Shown here: positions 1-5,980 of the stretch, one piece after another | Layout: the number at the start of each line of letters is the position of its first letter | Numbering within the stretch: position 1 is the first letter of the stretch | DNA from: Holophagaceae bacterium UBA706 | GTDB taxonomy: Bacteria; Acidobacteriota; Holophagae; Holophagales; Holophagaceae | Direction: 5' to 3' | Length of the DNA: 8,635 bases | NCBI GenBank assembly: GCA_002298155.1 | Contig: DBME01000236.1 | Location: 1-8,635, forward strand | Notes under the pieces: model-generated | The model's database searches: none | Seen by the model: the letters and a program-made list of their open reading frames with translations, nothing else | Told to the model about the DNA's origin: nothing | Program-made: the position numbers and the translations under genes

Positions 1-15
1 ACCCGCGAGCCCGCC

Positions 16-1674
16 ATGAACCCCACCCGATCCTTCACCCTCCGCAGCGCCCTGGCCCTGTTGACCGGCGTCCTGGCCCTGGCTCAGGGAGCCCCGGCCC
101 CCGTGCCCTTCGCCGAGAACCCCATCGTCTACTTCCTGATGACGGACCGGTTCGTCAACGGCGACCCCACCAACGACAACAGCTACGGACGCAAGCGCGA
201 GGCCCTGCCCAAGGACGATGTGGGCACCTTCCACGGGGGCGACCTGCGGGGCGTCACCCAGAAGCTGCGGGAAGGCTGGTTCACCAAGCTGGGCGTGAAC
301 GCCATCTGGATCACGGCCCCCTACGAGCAGATCCACGGCTGGGTGCAGGGCGGCGAGAAGGCCTTCAAGCACTACGCCTACCATGGCTACTACGCCCTGG
401 ACTACACCACCCTGGACAAGAACATGGGCACCCCGGCCGACCTGAAGGAGATGGTCGACACGGCCCACGCCCAGGGCATCCGGGTCATCTTCGACATCGT
501 CATGAACCACCCCGGCTACCTGGACCTCCAGACCGCCCGCGACCTGCACATCGACGTGCTCTGGCCGGACTCCGAGAAGGCCAACATCCGCACGTACCAT
601 AACTACATCGACTACAACAGCTTCAAGTTCGGGGACTGGTGGGGCAGGGCGTGGGTGCGTGCCGGCCTCCCGGGCTACATCGACGGCGGCCACGACGACC
701 TCACGAGCCAGATCGCCTTCCTCCCCGATTTCCGCACCGAGAGCACCGAGGCCGTCACCCTGCCCAAGTTCCTCAAGGAGAAGCCCGACACCCGGGCCAA
801 GGACCTGCCCAACACCACCGTGCGGGGCTACCTCATCACCTGGCTCACGGACTGGGTGCGCGAATATGGCATCGACGGCTTCCGCTGCGACACCGTCAAG
901 CACGTGGAACCCGAAGCCTGGGCCCAGCTCAAGGCCGAAGCAAACAAGGCCCTGGCAGCGTGGAAGGCCGCGCACCCCACGGGCAAGATCGACGACGCCC
1001 CCTTCTGGATGGTGGGCGAATACTGGGGCGTGGGCCCCGGCATGCACAAGCTCCATGGCTTCGGCTTCGACGCCATGATCAACTTCGACTTCCAGGGCGA
1101 GGAGGGCAGGTTCGGCAAGCCCGAGAAGCTCTTCGCGGAATACGCGAAGGTCCAGGCCGGCAAGCCCGCCCACATGCTCAACTACCTCTCCTCCCACGAC
1201 ACCCGTCTCTTCGACCGGGACAGGCTCGCCGAAGGCGGCGCGGCCCTGCTCCTGGCCCCCGGCGGCGTGCAGATCTTCTACGGGGACGAGACGGGCCGGC
1301 CCGAGGGCTTCCAGCCCCGCGGCGACCCCCAGCAGGCCACCCGCTCCGACATGAACTGGGCGACCATGGACGCCAAGCTCCTGGAGCACTGGCGCAAGCT
1401 GGGCACCTTCCGCTCGCGCCACGTGGCCCTGGCCCGGGGCGAGCACAAGCAGCTCAACGCCTCCCCCTACGCCTTCAGCCGCATCGACGCCTCCGGCGAC
1501 CGGGTGGTGGTGGCCATGGGGGCCAAGGGCGAGGTCGTGATTCCCGTGGGCGATGTCTTCAAGGACGGGGACACCCTCCGGGACGCCTACACCGGCCGTG
1601 AAGCCGTGGTCGCCGGCGGAACCGTGAAACTGCAGGCCGAAACCTACGTTCTCCTGGAACGGATCGTCAAGTAA
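16..1674 (+). CDS. malS: Secreted MalS-like alpha-amylase (GH13 family)
   Basis: This 552-residue enzyme should hydrolyse alpha-1,4 links in maltodextrin or starch outside the cytoplasm. Residues 1 to about 25 form a signal peptide: basic start, hydrophobic ALALLTGVLALA, then AQG/APAP. All GH13 motifs are present: DIVMNH (160-165), LPDF (236-239), GFRCDTVKH (288-296, nucleophile D292), GEYWG (acid/base E335) and SSHD (392-395, D395). Segments such as GTFHGGDLRG, YEQIHGWV, AYHGYY, FDAMINFD and SSHDTRLF match periplasmic MalS of E. coli as I remember it. MalS has about 676 residues. This protein lacks the roughly 190-residue N-terminal domain and goes almost directly from signal peptide into the barrel. 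Its only cysteine, C291, sits next to the nucleophile, where MalS has Val. The start is supported by the signal peptide; only 15 upstream bases are visible, with at most a weak ribosome site (GCGAG). It is the first visible gene of a three-gene operon. The family call is firm; the exact product pattern is inferred. Confidence 0.93.
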   Translation: MNPTRSFTLRSALALLTGVLALAQGAPAPVPFAENPIVYFLMTDRFVNGDPTNDNSYGRKREALPKDDVGTFHGGDLRGVTQKLREGWFTKLGVNAIWITAPYEQIHGWVQGGEKAFKHYAYHGYYALDYTTLDKNMGTPADLKEMVDTAHAQGIRVIFDIVMNHPGYLDLQTARDLHIDVLWPDSEKANIRTYHNYIDYNSFKFGDWWGRAWVRAGLPGYIDGGHDDLTSQIAFLPDFRTESTEAVTLPKFLKEKPDTRAKDLPNTTVRGYLITWLTDWVREYGIDGFRCDTVKHVEPEAWAQLKAEANKALAAWKAAHPTGKIDDAPFWMVGEYWGVGPGMHKLHGFGFDAMINFDFQGEEGRFGKPEKLFAEYAKVQAGKPAHMLNYLSSHDTRLFDRDRLAEGGAALLLAPGGVQIFYGDETGRPEGFQPRGDPQQATRSDMNWATMDAKLLEHWRKLGTFRSRHVALARGEHKQLNASPYAFSRIDASGDRVVVAMGAKGEVVIPVGDVFKDGDTLRDAYTGREAVVAGGTVKLQAETYVLLERIVK

Positions 1675-1686
1675 GGAGCGCCGGAC

Positions 1687-3330
1687 ATGGCCAAGAAACT
1701 ACCGCAAGTCGCCTACTTCTGCATGGAATACGCCCTCCAGAGCGGCTTCAAGATCTACTCGGGCGGCCTGGGCATCCTCGCCGGGGACTACTTCAAGGGC
1801 GTCAAGGACTATGGCTTCCCCATGGTCGGCATCGGCATCCGCTGGAAGCAGGGCTACGGCGAGCAGATGGTGGATCCCGGCACCGGCAAGGTCTACGACG
1901 CCTACCGCATCGGCGAGCATGGGTTCCTCCAGGACACCGGCGTGACCGTCAAGGTCGAGATCAAGGGCCGGGACGTCCTGATCAAGGTCTGGAAGGTCGA
2001 GAGCTTCGGGGTGAACACCCTCTACCTTCTTGACACCGACATCGAGGGCAACGACGGCGAGGCCCGCTGGATCACGGGCCAGCTCTACGGCTGGTTCGGC
2101 GAGGAGCGCGTGGCCCAGGAGATGGTGCTGGGCATCGGCGGCGTCCGGGCCCTCCAGGCCCTGAAGATCAAGCCCGACGTCTACCACTTCAACGAAGGCC
2201 ACGCCCTCTTCGCCGGCTTCGAGCTCATGCGCCGGCGCATGGTGCGGGGCGCGTCCTTCCTGGAGGCCCTGGCCAAGACCCGGGAGGAGGTGGTCTTCAC
2301 CACCCACACGCCCATCGTGCAGGGCAACGAATCCCACCCCATCGACCGGTTCATGTACATGGGCGCCAACCTCGGCCTCACCCGCGCGCAGCTGGCCAAG
2401 CTGGGGGGCTCGCCCTTCAACATGACCGTGGGCGCCCTGCGCCTGTCCCGCATCGCCAACGCCGTGGCCGACCTGCACCGGGTCACCGCCAACAAGATGT
2501 GGAAGAAGGTCAAGGGCAGGTGCGAAATCATCGGCATCACCAACGCCATCCACCTGGGCACCTGGGTCGACGCGAAGATGCTGGACCTGGCCGCGGCCTG
2601 CGACGGCTCCAAGCGCAAGAAGGAGGCCCTCTGGGCCCGCCACATGGAGAACAAGCGCAAGCTCATCGCCTTCGTGGAGGCCCGCAACGGCGTCAAGCTC
2701 GACCCCGACGCCCTGCTCATCGGCTTCTCCCGGCGCGCCGCTCCCTACAAGCGGTCCAACTTCATCTTCACCGAGCGCAAGTTCATCGAGCCCCTCCTCA
2801 AGGAAGGCAAGCTCCAGATCGTCTTCTCCGGCAAGGCGCACCCCCTGGACGACAACGGCAAGGCGATCGTGGAGGACATCCTGGAGATGAGCCGCCGGTA
2901 TCCCGGCCGGGTGGTCTTCCTGGAGAACTACGACATGGAGATCGGGGCCATGCTGACGCGCGGTTCCGACGTCTGGCTCAACAATCCCCGCCGTCCCAAG
3001 GAGGCCTCCGGCACCTCCGGCATGAAGGCCGCCATGAACGGCGTGCTCAACCTGTCCATTCTCGATGGCTGGTGGCCCGAGGCCTGCCGGCACGGCGAGA
3101 ACGGGTGGCAGTTCGGCGACGGCTTCGAAAGCGCCAAGGAGCCCGTGCTGGACAAGCACGATTTCCAGGCCTTCAAGAAGGTCCTCTCCGAGGAGGTCCT
3201 GCCCACCTACTACGGCCGGCGGGAGCAGTGGCTCGACATGATGGTCAACAGCATCCAGGACACCCGGGACGCCTTCGGGGTCAAGCGGATGCTCGACGAA
3301 TACTACGATCGGATGTACATCCGTCCCTAA
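1687..3330 (+). CDS. glgP: Compact alpha-glucan phosphorylase (GT35, GlgP/MalP type)
   Basis: This enzyme phosphorolyses alpha-1,4-glucan or maltodextrin ends to glucose 1-phosphate, using pyridoxal phosphate. At 547 residues it is much shorter than classical phosphorylases (about 800). It begins directly at the conserved VAYFCMEY / SGGLGILAGD segment (8-34) and has no DUF3417-like N-terminal domain. Visible motifs are GIGIRWKQGYGEQ (48-60), HFNEGH (167-172), THTPIVQGNESHP (206-218), SRRAAPYKR (348-356) and SGTSGMKAAMNG (441-452). By alignment to rabbit phosphorylase, K447 should carry the PLP, and R350 and K355 should contact phosphate. There is no signal peptide, so it is predicted cytosolic, unlike both flanking enzymes. 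The start has a good ribosome site, AAGGAG (1673-1678), which overlaps the stop codon of the amylase gene; the gap is only 12 bp, so translational coupling is likely. Storage-glycogen breakdown and use of imported maltodextrin are both possible roles; the operon partners favour the latter. Confidence 0.93.
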   Translation: MAKKLPQVAYFCMEYALQSGFKIYSGGLGILAGDYFKGVKDYGFPMVGIGIRWKQGYGEQMVDPGTGKVYDAYRIGEHGFLQDTGVTVKVEIKGRDVLIKVWKVESFGVNTLYLLDTDIEGNDGEARWITGQLYGWFGEERVAQEMVLGIGGVRALQALKIKPDVYHFNEGHALFAGFELMRRRMVRGASFLEALAKTREEVVFTTHTPIVQGNESHPIDRFMYMGANLGLTRAQLAKLGGSPFNMTVGALRLSRIANAVADLHRVTANKMWKKVKGRCEIIGITNAIHLGTWVDAKMLDLAAACDGSKRKKEALWARHMENKRKLIAFVEARNGVKLDPDALLIGFSRRAAPYKRSNFIFTERKFIEPLLKEGKLQIVFSGKAHPLDDNGKAIVEDILEMSRRYPGRVVFLENYDMEIGAMLTRGSDVWLNNPRRPKEASGTSGMKAAMNGVLNLSILDGWWPEACRHGENGWQFGDGFESAKEPVLDKHDFQAFKKVLSEEVLPTYYGRREQWLDMMVNSIQDTRDAFGVKRMLDEYYDRMYIRP

Positions 3331-3335
3331 GCCAT

Positions 3336-3341
3336 AGGAGG
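3336..3341 (+). promoter_or_regulatory. Shine-Dalgarno site for the GTG-started pullulanase gene
   Basis: A perfect AGGAGG lies five bases before the GTG at 3347, inside the 16-bp gap after the phosphorylase stop codon. It fixes the start at GTG. The resulting N-terminus has a proper lipoprotein signal, which supports the same choice. Confidence 0.85.
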
Positions 3342-3346
3342 CCCCC

Positions 3347-5578
3347 GTGGCCAGATTGTCCGGAATTGCGCTCAGTGCGGTCATGCTGCTGGTCCTGGCC
3401 GGCTGCGGCGGGGGAGGGGGCGGCGGCGGCCTCTCCACGGATGCCGACCCCAACCAGACCCCCGCGGTGGACGCCTCCTACCACAACGTCCCCAGCACGC
3501 CCCTGGGCGCCATCGTGGAAGGCTCCAAGGTCACGTTCAACTTCTGGAACGCCACGGCATCCTCCGTCACGGTGAACCTCTACGCGAACTGGAACGATCC
3601 CCTGGCCACGCCGGCCGCCACCATCGCCCTCACCAAGGGCGCCGGGGGCATCTGGACCAGCGGGTCGGTCAACCTTCCCGCCCAGAACTTCTACGTGTAC
3701 AAGGTCGGCGACCTCTACATGCTGGACCCCTACGCGCGGTCCATGGCCCAGTGGGTGGGCGGAGCCAGTTCCATCCCCGGCGACAGCACCGGCAAGGCCG
3801 CCATCCTGGACCCCTCCCTCACCGGCCCCGACGGCGGCTGGACGCCCTACACGGGTTCGTCCTACTACTTCGACGGCTCCAAGATGAAGGCCACGGACGG
3901 CGTCACCGCCGCCCCCTACGCCTACGCCTCGAACCGGGACGCGATCATCTACGAGGCCGGCGTGCGCGACCTCACCGTCGACCCCGCCTTGTCCGGGTTC
4001 GCCGCGGGTCACACCTGGGGCACCTTCAAGGCCCTGGTGGACATGCTGCCCCACATCCAGAAGCTGGGCGTCACCCACATCCAGCTGCTCTGCCCCCTGG
4101 AGAACTTCTACTACGACCAGTCCCATAACAACGTGCGGGAGATGGACACCGCCAAGGTGGGCGGCGCCAACTACAACTGGGGCTATGACCCCCAGAGCTA
4201 CTTCACGCCCTCCGGCATGTATTCCGCCGCCCCCCTCACGCCCGAGGCTCGCATCAACGAGCTCAAGACCCTCGTGAACGAGATCCACAAGGCGGGCATG
4301 GGCGTGATCCTGGACGTGGTCTACAACCACACCGCCAACGACAGCATCCTCAGCTACAACGCCAACGGCGGCTACTTCTACCGCGACTCCAGCAAGAACG
4401 GGGCCGGCAGCCATGACGTTCGGACCGAGCACAAGATGACGCGCAAGCTCATCGTCGATTCCGTCAACCAGTGGGTGACCAGCTACCGGGTGGACGGCTT
4501 CCGCTTCGACCTCATGGGCGTCCTGGACACCGAGACCGTCAAGGCCGCCTACGCCGCCGCCACCGCCGCCAACCCGAAGACCATCTTCATTGGGGAAGGC
4601 TGGAACGGCTTCTTCAACGGTTCCGGATCCGACTACATGGGCACCAGCATCAGCGGCAGCGACCAGACCCACGTGGCCGCCTTCACGGGCCTCAACGTCG
4701 GCATGTTCTCGGACAGCTACCGCCAGATCTTCAAGAACGGCTACCCCAACGACGGCGCCACGGCCTTCCTCACCGGCACCTCCCAGGACATCGGCGGCCT
4801 GTTCTCCAACGTCTCGGGCAAGCCCACGAACTTCGCCGCCCCCTCCACCAACAACGTGGTCAACTACCTCACCTGCCACGACAACCTCTGCTACTACGAC
4901 GTCCTCTCCCTGGCCACCCGCACCGCCAAGACCCAGGACGCCGTGATCCTCCAGCGCGCCAAGGTGGGCTACGCGATCCTCCTCACCTCCCAGGGCACCG
5001 CCTTCCTCCACGCCGGGGACGAGATGTTCCGCACCAAGGAGACCACGGCCGTCTCCGGCACCACCAACACCAAGTCCAACGGCGGCCGCGTCTTCGTAGA
5101 CAACTCGTACAACTCCTCGGACGCCATCAACATGGTGGCCTGGTCCACGGTCTACTCCGGTAACCCCATCGCCGGCGGCTTCAGCAACTACGCCGTCTCC
5201 GCCAACGGGTACCAGCTCTACGCCTACACCCAGGGCCTCATCGCCATCCGCAAGAGCACCAACGCCTTCCGCCTGCCCGACGTCTCCATCACCGGCGGCC
5301 TCGTCTCCATCCCGCCCACCAGCGGCGGCGGCAACGTCCTGGCCTTCGGGTACAAGGCGATCTCGGCGGATTCCACCGGCACCTACTACGTCCTCCACAA
5401 CGCCGACACCGTCGCCCATTCCTTCACGGTGGACGCCAGCCTCACCGCCGCCCTCCTCCTGGCGGACGGCGCCACCGCGGGCCTGACCCCCATCACCTCC
5501 TCCACGACCGTGACCCTGAGCGCGGACGGCAAGACCGTGACGGTGGCCCCCCTGACATCCGCGATCTTCAAACTGTAA
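3347..5578 (+). CDS. pulA: Lipoprotein pullulanase-type debranching enzyme (GH13)
   Basis: This 743-residue enzyme most likely cleaves alpha-1,6 branch points of pullulan, amylopectin, glycogen or limit dextrins. The N-terminus is a lipoprotein signal with lipobox LAGC (17-20) and acylated C20, followed by eight glycines (21-28) as a flexible tether. Residues about 50-135 look like the E-set/CBM48 domain of pullulanases (NFWNATASSVTVNLY ... DPYAR). The catalytic barrel carries the type I pullulanase signature YNWGYDP (276-282) and the GH13 motifs DVVYNH (323-328), GFRFDLMG (nucleophile D388), GEGW (acid/base E417) and NYLTCHDN (H511, D512). The last 100 or so residues fit the C-terminal beta domain. 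The residue after C20 is Gly, not Asp, which under the E. coli rule would favour the outer membrane. It is the third operon gene, 16 bp after the phosphorylase. An isoamylase-like or amylopullulanase activity cannot be excluded, but the YNWGYDP motif makes pullulanase the best call. Confidence 0.92.
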   Translation: MARLSGIALSAVMLLVLAGCGGGGGGGGLSTDADPNQTPAVDASYHNVPSTPLGAIVEGSKVTFNFWNATASSVTVNLYANWNDPLATPAATIALTKGAGGIWTSGSVNLPAQNFYVYKVGDLYMLDPYARSMAQWVGGASSIPGDSTGKAAILDPSLTGPDGGWTPYTGSSYYFDGSKMKATDGVTAAPYAYASNRDAIIYEAGVRDLTVDPALSGFAAGHTWGTFKALVDMLPHIQKLGVTHIQLLCPLENFYYDQSHNNVREMDTAKVGGANYNWGYDPQSYFTPSGMYSAAPLTPEARINELKTLVNEIHKAGMGVILDVVYNHTANDSILSYNANGGYFYRDSSKNGAGSHDVRTEHKMTRKLIVDSVNQWVTSYRVDGFRFDLMGVLDTETVKAAYAAATAANPKTIFIGEGWNGFFNGSGSDYMGTSISGSDQTHVAAFTGLNVGMFSDSYRQIFKNGYPNDGATAFLTGTSQDIGGLFSNVSGKPTNFAAPSTNNVVNYLTCHDNLCYYDVLSLATRTAKTQDAVILQRAKVGYAILLTSQGTAFLHAGDEMFRTKETTAVSGTTNTKSNGGRVFVDNSYNSSDAINMVAWSTVYSGNPIAGGFSNYAVSANGYQLYAYTQGLIAIRKSTNAFRLPDVSITGGLVSIPPTSGGGNVLAFGYKAISADSTGTYYVLHNADTVAHSFTVDASLTAALLLADGATAGLTPITSSTTVTLSADGKTVTVAPLTSAIFKL

Positions 5579-5590
5579 TCCCGATCACCA

Positions 5591-5604
5591 GGGAACCTAT
5601 TCCC
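5591..5604 (+). other. Small stem-loop after the glucan operon
   Basis: GGGAA and TTCCC pair across the four-base loop CCTA, 12 bases after the pullulanase stop codon. There is no U-tract directly behind it, so it is not a convincing intrinsic terminator. It may just be a weak 3'-end structure. Confidence 0.25.
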
Positions 5605-5619
5605 TATTCCCTTCCTGCT

Positions 5620-5760
5620 TTTCTCAGCGATCCTCAGCACCCTCAGCGATTGATTTTTTGTGCAAGGTTGCTTCCGCGCATTTAATTCCCGCGCCGCAGC
5701 AACCTTCACAAAAAATAAATCGCTGAGGGTGCTGAGGTCTCGCTGAGGGTCGCTGAGAAA
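5620..5760. repeat. 141-bp imperfect palindrome with iterated CTCAGC units
   Basis: The left arm (5620-5672) is the near-perfect reverse complement of the right arm (5698-5760), around a 25-base loop (5673-5697). The outer part of each arm consists of short iterated units. The left arm has three CTCAGC cores (5623, 5633, 5642); the right arm has four GCTGAG cores (5722, 5731, 5742, 5752), spaced 9 to 11 bp. The right arm therefore carries about one extra unit of 11 bp. The inner part of each arm is unique and pairs well (GATTTTTTGTGCAAGGTTGC against GCAACCTTCACAAAAAATAA). As RNA it would fold into a hairpin of roughly 50 bp. The context, between two same-strand genes, fits a dispersed REP/MITE-like element or a 3'-end structure for the operon transcript. 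No transposase and no clear target duplication is visible. No function can be assigned. Confidence 0.85.
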
Positions 5761-5919
5761 GGAAAAAAGAAATGAAATTGATTATTTTTGAGCCTACCGG
5801 ATGGGAGCGGCGGTGGCTGTGCCGGGTGGTGGGAAGCGCACCAGCAGCTCTTATTTCTTCATGCACTTCAAGCAAACAGACGAGCTACTCAATTGGGACT
5901 GTCCTGGTCCGGTTTCCGC
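5761..5919. other. Intergenic stretch with no recognised gene
   Basis: The first 30 bases are AT-rich (A-runs, then ATTATTTTTG) and stand out from the GC-rich surroundings. The remainder is ordinary mixed sequence. Frames on both strands cross it, but none has a ribosome site or a recognisable protein family. I see no tRNA. Together with the flanking palindrome and leader it makes up the 402-bp gap between the pullulanase and acyl-CoA synthetase genes. Confidence 0.6.
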
Positions 5920-5925
5920 TATAAT
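5893..5925 (+). promoter_or_regulatory. Putative sigma-70-type promoter for the acyl-CoA synthetase gene
   Basis: A perfect TATAAT box occupies 5920-5925. The best upstream element is TTGGGA at 5893-5898, but its 21-bp spacer is too long, and nothing closer resembles TTGACA, so the -35 is weak or absent. Initiation would fall near 5931-5933, about 49 bases before the TTG start. In such GC-rich DNA a perfect -10 in a non-coding gap is notable, but the promoter is untested. Confidence 0.55.
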
Positions 5926-5931
5926 ATTCTT

Positions 5932-5970
5932 CGCCCTGGGGCGTTTTCGATCTCCAGGGCGTTTTATTTT
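5932..5970 (+). terminator. Terminator-like hairpin in the acyl-CoA synthetase leader
   Basis: Bases 5932-5941 (CGCCCTGGGG) pair with 5952-5961 (TCCCAGGGCG-type strand, one G-U pair) around a 10-base loop, giving a 10-bp stem. The U-rich run TTTTATTTT (5962-5970) follows at once. This is the layout of an intrinsic terminator. It sits only seven bases after the TATAAT box and directly before the GGAG ribosome site. It may stop read-through from upstream, attenuate the gene, or cap the mRNA 5' end as a stabilising stem. A 9-bp direct repeat, GGGCGTTTT, occurs at 5939 and 5957 within the same structure. Confidence 0.6.
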
Positions 5971-5974
5971 GGAG
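5971..5974 (+). promoter_or_regulatory. Shine-Dalgarno GGAG selecting a TTG start
   Basis: GGAG lies six bases before the TTG at 5981. It is the only well-placed ribosome site near the beginning of the conserved acyl-CoA synthetase sequence, and it decides the start choice there. Confidence 0.6.
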
Positions 5975-5980
5975 CCTTCA

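Noticed and set aside
1699..3453. A 584-codon open frame on the minus strand across the phosphorylase gene
   Set aside because: Same reasons: antisense to a conserved GT35 gene, biased composition, no motif and no ribosome site.
3281..5419. A 712-codon open frame on the minus strand across the pullulanase gene
   Set aside because: It is antisense to a clearly conserved GH13 gene, its product is a Val/Gly/Asp/His-rich low-complexity string without any family motif, and such frames arise from G/C-rich third positions.
5620..5760. Iterated CTCAGC units considered as a CRISPR array or tandem-repeat locus
   Set aside because: Units are only 9-11 bp with no spacers, and they are in inverted orientation in the two arms; no cas gene is near.
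5785..5860. GC-rich segment with a GCCTACCGGATGG stretch, considered as a cyclic-dinucleotide (GEMM-type) riboswitch
   Set aside because: Only a short piece resembles the class; the characteristic GGACGCAAAGCC segment and paired stems are missing.
5624..5875. An 83-codon minus-strand frame over the intergenic palindrome
   Set aside because: It would translate the iterated palindrome arms, has no recognisable similarity and no convincing ribosome site.
5801..5980. N-terminal extension of the acyl-CoA synthetase from ATG at 5801
   Set aside because: The residues match no family, and the extension contains a perfect -10 box and a terminator-like hairpin; TTG at 5981 has a ribosome site and fits family length.
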